Source: Chitinophagaceae bacterium UBA2375
Lineage (GTDB): Bacteria; Bacteroidota; Bacteroidia; Chitinophagales; Chitinophagaceae
DNA: 64,000 nt
Assembly: GCA_002343985.1 (NCBI GenBank)
Contig: DDTB01000016.1
Location: 1-64,000 of the forward strand
Direction: 5' to 3'
Positions 35,419-44,194 of the stretch are shown here, piece by piece. The position numbers and the translations under genes were made by a program. The number at the start of each line of letters is the position of its first letter. Positions within the stretch are counted from its first letter, which is position 1. The notes under the pieces were generated by a model that was given only the letters and a program-made list of their open reading frames with translations, was not told where the DNA came from and searched no databases.

Positions 35419-36468
35419 TTAAATTCCGGGATAGCCCATCAGGTATATAAACGGGGCGAAACGGAGCCCCATTGCATTGACACCGAGGTTCCGGACGGCG
35501 TTCATGCTGCCAAGGGGAAAAGCTTTGCTGCTGTCGTAAAACCCGGGCAGGCATTCGAGTTGAAAACCAGAACTTTTGTATATTCCTGTATATTCTTCGA
35601 GGCTCAGCAGGCGCTCTGTCCAGCTCCCGGTCCTGGGGTGACAGGTATTGTACGGGTGCGATGGGGTTGCCGGCAGGGACCCGTCCTGCAGGAAAAGGGA
35701 GACGGCTTCTGAAATATCATCTTTTCGCATCCCCCTGGTCAGTTCGGCAAGGATTCGTATATCCGGAACCGTTAGTTGGGGCGCCATGCTTCGGATCATC
35801 AACTCCCGCATGCGTAAATAAGGGGGGTGTGGCCTGTCACCTGTTCGCGCGGCTTCCGCGTCAGACAATCCCACATACTCATCCTTTCTCTGCAAAGCCT
35901 CCAGCTTCCGGCGCTGCATGGGGTTTTCCGGGTTCGACGAGGTGCTGAATACCGTAACCATTTCCGGATTGAGTTGCCGGATGGTTTGGAAAAAGAGGGA
36001 AGGGTTGTACACATGTTCAATGACATCGGTACCAATGATAATATTTGGCCGAAATGGCCCGCAATCATTGATATCGCCTGTGATGCCCGCTGAAATATCG
36101 ATGTGTAATTGTTTGGCCAATGCCATGGAGCCCTCCATGAATTCCCGGTCATGGTCCAGCAATACCACTTCACCGAACCCGGAAAATTTCGCGAACAGCC
36201 CAAGCAATCCATTGCCCGACCCGTAATCGAGTAGGCAGGTTTCTGCAACAGGTATGTTGGATTTGCTGCAAGCCAGGTTGAAAGCTTTCGCGTAAATAGA
36301 GAGGTAATAATCCTGGTGCCGCAGCAGCCTTTGCAGGTATTGCAGGCTGTATGGGTGTTCGGGCAACAAATCAAGCCTGATCGATTTCAGTCTTTCCTTG
36401 AATGGGCCGATATGATTTTCAAACTTCATGCAGCGGTTTGTCTGAAGTTGGAAAGATACAGTTTTCAA
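35419..36468 (-). CDS. Class I SAM-dependent methyltransferase
   Basis: The 349-residue protein has methyltransferase motif I, LLDYGSGNGLLGLFAKF. It is followed by the acidic VVLLDHDREF after the next strand and IIGTDVIEHVYNP as the motif-II region, which is typical for the Methyltransf_11/23 group. A long C-terminal extension (from about 215) is not recognised. The substrate is unknown. The start may instead be the ATG at 36429 (MKFENHIGPFKERL). It stands alone between the L,D-transpeptidase gene and the terminator of the sigma-factor operon. Confidence 0.75.
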   Translation of the reverse strand: MKTVSFQLQTNRCMKFENHIGPFKERLKSIRLDLLPEHPYSLQYLQRLLRHQDYYLSIYAKAFNLACSKSNIPVAETCLLDYGSGNGLLGLFAKFSGFGEVVLLDHDREFMEGSMALAKQLHIDISAGITGDINDCGPFRPNIIIGTDVIEHVYNPSLFFQTIRQLNPEMVTVFSTSSNPENPMQRRKLEALQRKDEYVGLSDAEAARTGDRPHPPYLRMRELMIRSMAPQLTVPDIRILAELTRGMRKDDISEAVSLFLQDGSLPATPSHPYNTCHPRTGSWTERLLSLEEYTGIYKSSGFQLECLPGFYDSSKAFPLGSMNAVRNLGVNAMGLRFAPFIYLMGYPGI

Positions 36469-36478
36469 TCATGGGCAT

Positions 36479-36528
36479 GAAAAAACCTTCGCCGGTTTTG
36501 AATGTACATTCATTTCCAACGAAGGTGT
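36479..36528 (-). terminator. Terminator of the sigma/anti-sigma/barrel operon
   Basis: On the minus strand ACCTTCG and CGAAGGT (36520-36526 and 36485-36491) form the outer stem, followed by a run of T residues. The loop holds a perfect 14-bp palindrome, TGAATGTACATTCA (36499-36512). Confidence 0.6.
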
Positions 36529-36561
36529 CAGAGAGAGTATGTGATGCTTCCGGACTTTTGC

Positions 36562-37434
36562 TTAATTACTGAAGCGGAGGCCGAAAGTATATGGACGAAT
36601 ATCCATTGCATTTTCATACATCGACTTAGGCGCATAGGATGCGTAAAACTTCACCGGGCCCAGTCCGATCTCGCCGATATAAGAGAATTTGAATTTTTCG
36701 AGGTCGTAGTCGCCTTTGTTTTTCTCTTTGCCGCGGGCTTCACTCTTTTGTTTGTTGCGCTGGCTGTACAGGTAACCGGCGCTCACGCCAAAGCTGATGA
36801 TGAATGGCTTTTTGCCGGGCTTATGGTTGGTGGCAAAGTTGAGCATGACGGGTACGGTCAGGTAATCGGCGGCCAGTTTGTTTTTGGAAAACCCAATGGA
36901 GTCGCGGAAAATAAAAGGCGCATTGCTGAACTGCCCGTTGCTGTAAGGGATGGGCCCATCTTCTTTATAACTGATATCCGACCTATAACGGTAATTGTTG
37001 AGTTCAAGGCCCAGGCCCCATTTCAGGTTTACATTTTCCTTGATCAAACTGAGTTGCTGCATAAAAAACCAGATGTTCACATTCACGCTTTTGCCTGTTC
37101 GCAATTTTAGATCGTTGCCGTTAATGGCGGGGTAGCCCGGGCGGTTAACGAGGTAATTGCCTACGGCAGTGTAGTCTGTTTTATCGGTATAGTTCGCGAA
37201 GCCCAGGTCAATCACGCCCCAGTTGGTTTTCACACGGGATTTCTTTTTGGGGGAATGACTGGTATAGTCATTGTTGATGTCAATACTTTTCTTTCCATCG
37301 CCTTTCTTTTTGATGATGACGATGTTTCCGATTCGGATGGTATCGGGTTTCTTTACGTCTGTGCTGTCGCCTGTTTGCGCTTTGGCGCCGCTGCATACTA
37401 CTGCCAGTGCTAATACGGTCGTTAGCCTTTTCAT
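36562..37434 (-). CDS. Outer-membrane beta-barrel protein of the PorT type
   Basis: The 290-residue protein has a signal peptide (MKRLTTVLALAVVCSGAKAQ), a charged lysine- and serine-rich linker (about 45-75), and then a beta-barrel of about eight strands. It ends in an alternating strand (YTFGLRFSN). It fits the outer-membrane beta-barrel family common in Bacteroidota. The start at 37434 gives the proper signal peptide, while the open frame to 37488 does not. It is the third gene of the sigma/anti-sigma operon, so an envelope-stress or adhesion role is possible. Confidence 0.8.
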   Translation of the reverse strand: MKRLTTVLALAVVCSGAKAQTGDSTDVKKPDTIRIGNIVIIKKKGDGKKSIDINNDYTSHSPKKKSRVKTNWGVIDLGFANYTDKTDYTAVGNYLVNRPGYPAINGNDLKLRTGKSVNVNIWFFMQQLSLIKENVNLKWGLGLELNNYRYRSDISYKEDGPIPYSNGQFSNAPFIFRDSIGFSKNKLAADYLTVPVMLNFATNHKPGKKPFIISFGVSAGYLYSQRNKQKSEARGKEKNKGDYDLEKFKFSYIGEIGLGPVKFYASYAPKSMYENAMDIRPYTFGLRFSN

Positions 37435-37459
37435 GGTTGTCGGTTTTATGGTGAAATGA

Positions 37460-38644
37460 TTACCGGGCGGCGATTTCAAATCCGGCAATCTTGATGCCGT
37501 TGCCCGTTTTTATATTGGTTCTTCTTTCTACGTTGCGTTTGATTTTCCTGATCAAGCCATTGAGTTTTGATTTTTTCACTTGTTCGTCATCCAGGAACAA
37601 CACATCGTTTTCTTCAGTGCCCGGCGGTTCATTGCTTATGGATGCCGTCCTGGCGCCCGCTACCGGTAAGGGTTGCATGATATCGGTGTCGAGCGCTGTC
37701 AGCGGTTTGATTTCTTTTTGAGGAACTTCTTTGTTGTTGTTTGCAATCAGCATCGCTTCTTTTTTCTCGTTCAAAGCCCTCTTTTCCAGTTCTACGGATT
37801 CAGGTGCTGAAATGTTACGCGGAAGTTTGTTAATATTTTCTGAAACGATGTCGCGCCTGTTTTCTTTTTCCGGCTGGTTGTTAACAGACGGCTGTGTGAT
37901 GCTGCGTGTAGGCTTTTCCGTTATATTGTTGGATGCGGCAAAGGTTTGTTCTTTATCTGGAACAGGGCCGGCGATAGCCGGTTGGCCCGCTTTTTCAGGG
38001 CCGGTAGCCTGTTCGGGTACTGAAGCCAAATTTTCAGTGGCCTCAGTTGGGGTTTGAGGAGCATCGGCTGTGTTTCCGTTTCCGGGAATCTTCGTTTTGG
38101 CCTTGCCGTTAGTGCCTGCCGCTATTTCGGTTTCATGGGCATTATTGGCAGGATAAAGCGCCCGGTACCCGGTAAAGAGGCCGAAACCCAGTATGGCTGC
38201 GGCTGCGGCGTACCGGAAGAAGCGCATGGCTACCACGCGGGAGCCGCTGTGCCGGTATAAGCCCTCTGTGTATGGGAATCGGATGGTTTCAGCCGGATCC
38301 AGTTTGGTTTTTTGCAGGATCTCCCACTCTTTTTTAGCTGTTGGGTTTGTTTGTATCTCGCTTAGTACGCGTGACGCTTCCGAAGCAGGCAATTCCCCAT
38401 CGAGTTTCAGCATCATCTGGTCAAGCATCGCGGGTTGGATAGGTTCTTCCTTTAACAGGGCAGACAGGTTGCCATGAGATGTTATTTCAGGGGAGAGTTT
38501 GGTTTGTGCTAAAAGTTCCAGTTCAATCGCCAGGTCCGGGTTGTCGGCCAGGAAAACATCTACCGCGCTTTTTTCTGCGGCAGACAATTCATTGTCTACA
38601 TAAAGCAGCAGGTAGCTTTCGTAATTATGGCGATTGATGTTCAT
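37460..38644 (-). CDS. Anti-sigma-factor-like membrane protein with duplicated N-terminal domain
   Basis: The 394-residue protein follows an ECF sigma gene by 11 bp, the usual place of an anti-sigma factor. One membrane helix lies at about 142-162. The cytoplasmic part holds two related units, at about 12-55 (YVDNELSAAEKSAVDVFLAD...LAQTKLSPE) and about 77-120 (KLDGELPASEASRVLSEIQT...LQKTKLDPAE), so the domain was duplicated. No Cys/His zinc motif is seen. The periplasmic part is long, polar and probably disordered (170-375). It is likely a membrane-bound regulator of the sigma factor. Confidence 0.75.
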   Translation of the reverse strand: MNINRHNYESYLLLYVDNELSAAEKSAVDVFLADNPDLAIELELLAQTKLSPEITSHGNLSALLKEEPIQPAMLDQMMLKLDGELPASEASRVLSEIQTNPTAKKEWEILQKTKLDPAETIRFPYTEGLYRHSGSRVVAMRFFRYAAAAAILGFGLFTGYRALYPANNAHETEIAAGTNGKAKTKIPGNGNTADAPQTPTEATENLASVPEQATGPEKAGQPAIAGPVPDKEQTFAASNNITEKPTRSITQPSVNNQPEKENRRDIVSENINKLPRNISAPESVELEKRALNEKKEAMLIANNNKEVPQKEIKPLTALDTDIMQPLPVAGARTASISNEPPGTEENDVLFLDDEQVKKSKLNGLIRKIKRNVERRTNIKTGNGIKIAGFEIAAR

Positions 38645-38655
38645 GATGTTCAGTA

Positions 38656-39141
38656 TTAAAGCACGTTTTCCATCTTCACAATATATTCCCTCAGTTGCAG
38701 CCGCGCCCTGTGCAGGTAAACTTTTACCTGGCTTTCGTTTAGCCCGGTGATTTGCCCGATCTCCACATAACTGTATCCCTCATAATCCTTCAGCATCACC
38801 AGGCTGCGTTGTGTTTCATTCAGTTGGGCCAGGGCTTCGTCTAAAACCCGGCGGGCCATGGGTTGTTGGGTTTGCACGCCACGGTCGGTGTCCCTGAATT
38901 CATCCTTCAGGCTTACCCTTTTGTTTTTCCGGATATGGTCGATCATTTGATTATAGGCGATGGTGAAGAGGTAACTTTTCATCCTATCACCCTCCACTTC
39001 CTGCCTGTTTCTCCAGAGTTTTTCAAATGCGCTTTGCACCACATCCCTTGCGTCCTCTTCGTGCCGGAGGTTTTTCAGGATGAAGCGGTACACGTTATCC
39101 GCAAACAGTTTCACGCAGTCGTTGTATTCTCTCTCTGTCAT
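38656..39141 (-). CDS. ECF-type RNA polymerase sigma factor
   Basis: The 161-residue protein has sigma region 2 (DARDVVQSAFEKLWRNR and MKSYLFTIAYNQMIDHIRK) and region 4 with its helix-turn-helix (LNETQRSLVMLKDYEGYSYVEIGQITGLNESQVKVYLHRARLQLR shortened here in reading). It probably directs transcription of its own operon, with the anti-sigma-like and barrel genes. A near-consensus -7 element (TAACTTTA on the minus strand, 39185-39192) lies 44 bp upstream. It differs from consensus at the last base, which might mean recognition by the sigma factor itself or just a weak promoter. Confidence 0.93.
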   Translation of the reverse strand: MTEREYNDCVKLFADNVYRFILKNLRHEEDARDVVQSAFEKLWRNRQEVEGDRMKSYLFTIAYNQMIDHIRKNKRVSLKDEFRDTDRGVQTQQPMARRVLDEALAQLNETQRSLVMLKDYEGYSYVEIGQITGLNESQVKVYLHRARLQLREYIVKMENVL

Positions 39142-39311
39142 ACAGCGGTTGGCCTTGTTATCACTTGTTACGCATGAGCGGCCATAAAGTTACAGAATCC
39201 ATATTTTTTTAATTTTTTCGCCCCATGTACAATTGCCATGAACCGATGATTGGATTCCAGGTTCATAGATAAATACATATTACATTGATAAACAACTCGT
39301 TGTGGGTTTTG

Positions 39312-39509
39312 TCAGATATGCATCAGTCCGCGGGTAACTGGGTTCCAATGGGGTTCCTGGTATGTTGGACAGGTTTGTTGGGAGGGGTTATCTGGAATGC
39401 AGGATTCTTTCCGATTGCTTTCTGTACCGGCGCCGGCAAATCGGGCCAGGAGCAGGAGGCTTAACAGCACCAGGGCCCCTATTAAGGAAACATCGCGTTT
39501 TTCCCGCAT
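39312..39509 (-). CDS. Small secreted or membrane protein, unknown
   Basis: This 65-residue frame has a basic start (MREKRDVSL), one strongly hydrophobic segment (about 9-25, LIGALVLLSLLLLARFAGAG) and a polar tail with two cysteines (SCIPDNPSQQTCP). It lies alone in the 578-bp gap between the sigma-factor gene and kbl. A one-mismatch -7 element (TAGCTTCG at 39530-39537) precedes it. No family is recognised. The rest of the gap from 39142 to 39311 shows nothing I can name. Confidence 0.4.
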   Translation of the reverse strand: MREKRDVSLIGALVLLSLLLLARFAGAGTESNRKESCIPDNPSQQTCPTYQEPHWNPVTRGLMHI

Positions 39510-39567
39510 GAAGTTGTTTTGGAGTATTACGAAGCTACAGGTAAAAGGTTACTCAGATGTGTGGGAA

Positions 39568-39599
39568 TTGTTAAAAATCGGTTGGGAAGATTACATTTG
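39568..39599 (+). promoter_or_regulatory. Promoter of kbl
   Basis: TTG (39568-39570) is followed after 21 bp by TACATTTG (39592-39599), matching the Bacteroidota promoter. A transcript starting near 39606 has a leader of about 115 nt before the ATG at 39720. Confidence 0.5.
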
Positions 39600-39719
39600 T
39601 ACCCACCAGGCTTGAATAATTTATAAGCTTTGTTTTTGTTTGGCTTAATGGCTTTGGTGTTTAAAATTGCCGGAATCGTAACTCTATTATTAAAAGAAAA
39701 AACACATAAAATTATATCT

Positions 39720-40910
39720 ATGAATGAAGCATTTGTCAGCAGGATTGGGGCGGAAATTGAAGACATCAAAACATCGGGATTGTACAAAACCGAGCGCATC
39801 ATCAGCAGTCCGCAGGGCGCGGAAATTACGGTAAACGGTAAAACGGTTTTGAACTTTTGCGCTAATAATTACCTTGGGTTGTCTTCGCACCCCAAAGTGC
39901 TTGAGGCGGCCAAGCGCTATATCGACACACGGGGATATGGCATGAGCAGTGTGCGATTTATCTGTGGAACGCAGGATATCCATAAAGAGCTGGAAGCTAA
40001 ATTATCCGCGTTCCTGGGCACGGAAGACACGATTTTATATGCGGCTGCATTCGACGCGAATGGCGGTGTTTTTGAACCATTGTTCAATGAAGAGGACGCT
40101 ATCATCAGCGATGCCCTGAACCATGCATCCATTATTGATGGTGTGCGTTTATGTAAGGCGCAGCGATTCCGCTATGAACATAATAATATGGCTGACCTGG
40201 AAGTGAAGTTGAAAGAAGCGTCGGGCGCCCGCAGCCGTATTATTGTAACAGACGGCTCGTTTAGTATGGATGGAACCATCGCACAGTTGGATAAGATCTG
40301 TGCACTTGCCGACCAGTACGACGCGGTTGTGATGATAGATGAGTGCCATTCATCGGGTTTCCTTGGAAAAACCGGCAGGGGTACGCATGAATACAGGGGG
40401 GTGATGGGTAAGGTGGATATCATCACCGGTACCCTGGGTAAGGCATTGGGCGGCGCGAGTGGGGGTTTTACTTCAGGGAGGAAGGAAGTGATAGACATGT
40501 TGCGCCAGAGGAGCCGTCCGTATTTGTTCAGCAATACATTGGCGCCAAGCATTGTGGGCGCGTCTATCGCGGTACTGGATATGCTGAGTGAAACCACGGA
40601 GCTGCGTGACAAGCTGGAGCGCAACACGATATATTTCAGAAAGAAGATGACGGAAGCAGGGTTTGATATTAAGCCTGGCGACCACCCGATTGTGCCGATT
40701 ATGTTGTATGATGCCGTGATGGCGCAGAATATGGCCGCCCAGTTATTGGATGAGGGCATTTATGTGATCGGGTTTTTCTTCCCGGTGGTGCCTAAAGGAC
40801 AGGCGCGCATCAGGGTACAACTTAGTGCCGCGCATGAGGTGGAGCACCTGGATAAAGCCATCGCGGGTTTTATCAAAGTGGGCAGGGAATTGGGGGTGTT
40901 GAAGGGGTGA
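39720..40910 (+). CDS. kbl: Glycine C-acetyltransferase (2-amino-3-ketobutyrate CoA ligase)
   Basis: Kbl splits 2-amino-3-ketobutyrate, the product of threonine dehydrogenase, with CoA into glycine and acetyl-CoA. The 396-residue alpha-oxoamine-synthase-family protein has NNYLGLSSHP, SVRFICGTQDIHKELE, MIDECHSSGFLGKTGRG and the PLP lysine K241 in GTLGKALGGASGG. The frame is open from 39630, but the family start MNEAFVSRIGAEIEDIK begins at 39720. The threonine dehydrogenase gene is not adjacent. A serine palmitoyltransferase-like role is less likely given the close match to Kbl. Confidence 0.92.
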   Translation: MNEAFVSRIGAEIEDIKTSGLYKTERIISSPQGAEITVNGKTVLNFCANNYLGLSSHPKVLEAAKRYIDTRGYGMSSVRFICGTQDIHKELEAKLSAFLGTEDTILYAAAFDANGGVFEPLFNEEDAIISDALNHASIIDGVRLCKAQRFRYEHNNMADLEVKLKEASGARSRIIVTDGSFSMDGTIAQLDKICALADQYDAVVMIDECHSSGFLGKTGRGTHEYRGVMGKVDIITGTLGKALGGASGGFTSGRKEVIDMLRQRSRPYLFSNTLAPSIVGASIAVLDMLSETTELRDKLERNTIYFRKKMTEAGFDIKPGDHPIVPIMLYDAVMAQNMAAQLLDEGIYVIGFFFPVVPKGQARIRVQLSAAHEVEHLDKAIAGFIKVGRELGVLKG

Positions 40911-40915
40911 TTGGA

Positions 40916-41842
40916 TTATTCGTTTTTCATGGCCAGTTTTGGACTCCGGTCGATATGGTACAGGCCCCAGTGTTTTTCGGGTTCCAGGGGGTCGGGGGAG
41001 CCTTTCCATGATTCATCAAAAGCTTCAAAATAAAATGTGGCGATCCGGGCTTCGTCGGTCCATTGCATGAGGTCCTCGAAATACATTTTCTGGTATGCTT
41101 CGCTCACGAGTTCAGGATTGATGCCCCTGCCGTTTGATTGTGTGGACCATCCGGCTTCGGTGATCAATACCGGTTTGTCGGGATACTTCGCGGCTACGGC
41201 TTCATAGTTTTGCCTGCTGTATTCAATGGCTTCATGAATATGTTTGTATTCCCAAACGGGGTAGGTGTGTATGGAAATCAGGTCGAGCACTTCGGCGAGT
41301 GGTTCGAGCTGACTGAGCCAGGGCACATAGTTTTCGCAGAAGGTCACCGGTTGTGCGCAATGCGCTTTTACATCCTGCGCGTACCGGATCACTTGTTGTA
41401 CGGGCACGTAATGATCCGTCCAGTCAACACAGGCTTCATTACCCACCGATAAGCAACAAATGATGCCGGGATATTTATTAGCCAACTCTATCAGCCGGTT
41501 GATTTTTTCCTGGTTCGATATGATGTTTTTGTCTAATTGTTCTTCGCTGTACACGCCGCCGCCCCATGGGCACCCGAAATTATTTCGCTCCGCTTCAATG
41601 TAGGCGCCAAGCATCAACCTGAAATCAAGGTTTTCATTTTTGATGACATCAATAACAGTTTGCGCATGCGCGTCAACGTCATACAAACGCAGGTATTGCC
41701 AGCGGCCATGGAGGAGGAGCAAATCTTCTTTCACTTCTTCATACGAAGGGTACTGGCCTCCCGGTTGCTGGCCTTCGCGGAAGCCAGAATAACAAATGGC
41801 CCTGCCGGGTGGCAGTTGATAGCGGTCGAAAAAATTCGTCAT
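40916..41842 (-). CDS. GH17-like beta-glucanase, cytoplasmic (second copy)
   Basis: The 308-residue TIM-barrel enzyme has the GH17 acid/base E136 in LSVGNEACVDWT and nucleophile E229 in LITEAGWSTQ. It has no signal peptide, so it should act in the cytoplasm on imported beta-1,3- or beta-1,6-linked gluco-oligosaccharides. The start at 41842 shares one base with the upstream stop (TAATG), which implies translational coupling. The frame is open further upstream, but that part overlaps the neighbour. It is the last gene of the beta-glucan operon, ending 5 bp from the convergent kbl gene. Confidence 0.82.
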   Translation of the reverse strand: MTNFFDRYQLPPGRAICYSGFREGQQPGGQYPSYEEVKEDLLLLHGRWQYLRLYDVDAHAQTVIDVIKNENLDFRLMLGAYIEAERNNFGCPWGGGVYSEEQLDKNIISNQEKINRLIELANKYPGIICCLSVGNEACVDWTDHYVPVQQVIRYAQDVKAHCAQPVTFCENYVPWLSQLEPLAEVLDLISIHTYPVWEYKHIHEAIEYSRQNYEAVAAKYPDKPVLITEAGWSTQSNGRGINPELVSEAYQKMYFEDLMQWTDEARIATFYFEAFDESWKGSPDPLEPEKHWGLYHIDRSPKLAMKNE

Positions 41843-42738
41843 TAGTATTTCAGCTTTTCGTGTGTGTCCCAAATGCCCCAATATGCGCCCACCGTACCTT
41901 CGGAGCCCACTTTCCATGATTCGTCAAATGATGAAAAGTACATGACCGGGATGTTTTCGTTGGCCGACCATAATTGTGTATTGATGAAATAATCCCTCGC
42001 GTGTTTTTTTGAGGGTACGGCGCCTTGCAGGCTTTCCCCTTCACTGGGCCATCCCGTTTCCGTGATGATTACCGGCCGGTTGCCCGCCGCTGATTTTGCC
42101 TGCGCGTACATTTGTTTCATGTATTCAAGCGATTGTTCAAACGGGCAACCTTCCCAAAAGGGATAACAATTACAGAGTACCATATCACAGGCTTCCGTAA
42201 TCGCGGGCCTTTCGGTGAATTCATAATATGCGTCCACATATCCTACAGGTATGCCCGGCAGCGCGGCTTTCACTTCGCGGATGTACTGCAGCAACTGTTC
42301 TTCGGTCAGGTCCTTTCTGTACAGCACTTCATTGCCCACCGCGGCAACATCAACATATCCGTTTTTGGCAAGGTTGATGAGGGCTTGTATTTCGATCCTG
42401 TTTTTTTCTTCGTCTTTACCCAGCCATGCACCCACGAGGGTTTTCATGTTCATTTGTTTGGCCAGTATGGGCACCCATTCATTGCCTTCGATGCAGGAGA
42501 AGGAGCGAACCCATTTGGTATGCGGCCGCAGGATGCTGAGGCGGCGTTTCACCTGTGCTTCGGTGATGATATCTCCTGGCTTTTGCCCTTCTTCATACAA
42601 AGAGAAACAAAACCCGTGCACACCGTTTTGCATGATTTCAGCGAAGAGTTGCTGCAGGGCTTCTTCGCTTTCACCGGCTACATAGCTGCTGTCGGCATCG
42701 GGCCGGAGCGAGAGTGTATAATCTTTCCTGAACGACAT
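41842..42738 (-). CDS. GH17-like beta-glucanase, cytoplasmic (first copy)
   Basis: The 298-residue protein has GH17 catalytic motifs: E137 in AAVGNEVLYR (acid/base) and E227 in IITETGWPSEGE (nucleophile), the latter very close to the plant and fungal GH17 signature. There is no signal peptide. Together with the following, more distant copy it probably trims beta-1,3-glucan oligosaccharides in the cytoplasm. The two copies differ clearly in sequence and so may have different linkage or length preferences. It follows the symporter gene by 19 bp. Confidence 0.85.
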   Translation of the reverse strand: MSFRKDYTLSLRPDADSSYVAGESEEALQQLFAEIMQNGVHGFCFSLYEEGQKPGDIITEAQVKRRLSILRPHTKWVRSFSCIEGNEWVPILAKQMNMKTLVGAWLGKDEEKNRIEIQALINLAKNGYVDVAAVGNEVLYRKDLTEEQLLQYIREVKAALPGIPVGYVDAYYEFTERPAITEACDMVLCNCYPFWEGCPFEQSLEYMKQMYAQAKSAAGNRPVIITETGWPSEGESLQGAVPSKKHARDYFINTQLWSANENIPVMYFSSFDESWKVGSEGTVGAYWGIWDTHEKLKY

Positions 42739-42757
42739 GATGTTGAATTTTTAATGG

Positions 42758-44188
42758 TTATAGTTCACCCCTGCGGCGTACAAGCTCCTGTTTGATCTCG
42801 CGGGCTTTTTCTTCCGACAGGTCGTAGCGCCACATCACCCAAATAGCCAGGGCGGCGGTTACCACGGGTATAACGATATCGGCTATACGAAGATTCATGA
42901 TGGTGGCGGCAGATTGCTCTGTTAGCGACTGGTCGAAGCCCACCACTTTCAGCACCCAGCCTCCGAGTACGAGCGCGAGGCCCTGTCCCAATTTGACCAT
43001 CCACCAGTAGATGGCGCCAAAAGTGCCTTCTTTGCGGGGCATGCCGTTGTAGAGTTCATCGAGGTCGCAAACATCAGCGGTCATGCTCATCATTAATGTG
43101 AAAAGGCCCCCGATGCCAAACGACATCAATGGAATGGGAATAAACATCATCCAGGGCTGTCCGGGTGTAAAGCCCCACCACTTCAACGCGTACCCGAAAA
43201 TGGAAATGATGGTGGATATGATGAATGCCTTCCGCTTACCCCATTTCCTGGCCATATATGAAATGATTGGGATGACGAGGAATGCCGTAGTAAAGGCGCT
43301 GATGGTTGAGAACCAGGCCGGCCATGTGCCCGCGCTGCCATAGTCGCCGCGGAACAGGTAAAAGACGATGATGAAGTAACTGAATGAAGCCACTACCTGG
43401 AAGCCGTTGAATACCAAGAAAGTGGCGCCGCAGAGTTTCATGAAAGGTTTGTTGCGGGTGATGTTCACCATATTCCGGAACAATTCTTTCAGGTTCGACA
43501 TGATGTTTTTGATCGAAAGTTCCGCCCTGTTTTGCAGGTGCGTCTGGTCAACCTCTTTGCAGAAAATCGCGGGAAGCACACCCAGCAGGATGCAGATTGA
43601 ACCTACGATGATAGAGAGTTTGCGGACGCCTTCAGCCTGAGTGTTGAATATATCCGGATCGGCAATGATGACCCAGAACCAGGGAACAATCATCCATGCG
43701 ATTTGCCCGATGGTTTGCGAAAATGCCATCAATCTTGTGCGTTCGTTGTAATCGGATGACATTTCATAACCAAGTCCGATCAATGGTGTGGAGAAGATGG
43801 TATTGGCCGTAAGGTAAACCAAAGAGAGAATCAGGAAATACCAGAAATTATACCATTGGGTGTTGGTGGGATCGAGTTGCCATAGTAATGCAAACAATAT
43901 CCCGCAAAAGATGGCGCCGATAAAAATGTATGGCCTGCGGCGTCCCCAGCGTGATTGCGTATTGTCTGATATGAAACCCATGATCGGGTCTGTGATGGCG
44001 TCGTAGATGCGGGGCAAGCCACCGAGCAAGCCTGCAAGAAAGGGGTCCATGCCAAATGCCGTGAGCAGGAAAAAACTAAAAACACCCAATGCGCCCGGTA
44101 GCAGGTTGTTGACGAGGTGCCCCGACCCGAATGCGAGCTTTTGTACAAATGGTACCTTATCGGAATGCTTGCTTGATGGGTTTGTCAT
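42758..44188 (-). CDS. GPH-family sugar:cation symporter (MFS)
   Basis: The 476-residue protein has twelve membrane segments and the glycoside-pentoside-hexuronide pattern: YDAITDPIMGFISDNTQSRWGRRRPYIFIGA carries the acidic residues of helix 2 and the RWGRRRP loop (shown here in one stretch of motif, residues about 60-90). It imports sugars or oligosaccharides through the inner membrane, driven by protons or sodium. Within this locus the cargo should be beta-gluco-oligosaccharides. The gene begins 6 bp after the GH30 stop. It is the only transporter in the locus. Confidence 0.88.
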   Translation of the reverse strand: MTNPSSKHSDKVPFVQKLAFGSGHLVNNLLPGALGVFSFFLLTAFGMDPFLAGLLGGLPRIYDAITDPIMGFISDNTQSRWGRRRPYIFIGAIFCGILFALLWQLDPTNTQWYNFWYFLILSLVYLTANTIFSTPLIGLGYEMSSDYNERTRLMAFSQTIGQIAWMIVPWFWVIIADPDIFNTQAEGVRKLSIIVGSICILLGVLPAIFCKEVDQTHLQNRAELSIKNIMSNLKELFRNMVNITRNKPFMKLCGATFLVFNGFQVVASFSYFIIVFYLFRGDYGSAGTWPAWFSTISAFTTAFLVIPIISYMARKWGKRKAFIISTIISIFGYALKWWGFTPGQPWMMFIPIPLMSFGIGGLFTLMMSMTADVCDLDELYNGMPRKEGTFGAIYWWMVKLGQGLALVLGGWVLKVVGFDQSLTEQSAATIMNLRIADIVIPVVTAALAIWVMWRYDLSEEKAREIKQELVRRRGEL

Positions 44189-44194
44189 GATCTT

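Noticed and set aside
36502..37110. 202-codon plus-strand frame opposite the beta-barrel gene
   Set aside because: Apparent hydrophobicity comes from the complement of barrel strands. The sigma-operon reading is intact.
42112..42795. 227-codon plus-strand frame opposite the first GH17 gene
   Set aside because: GH17 catalytic motifs prove the minus-strand reading; the antisense product is featureless.
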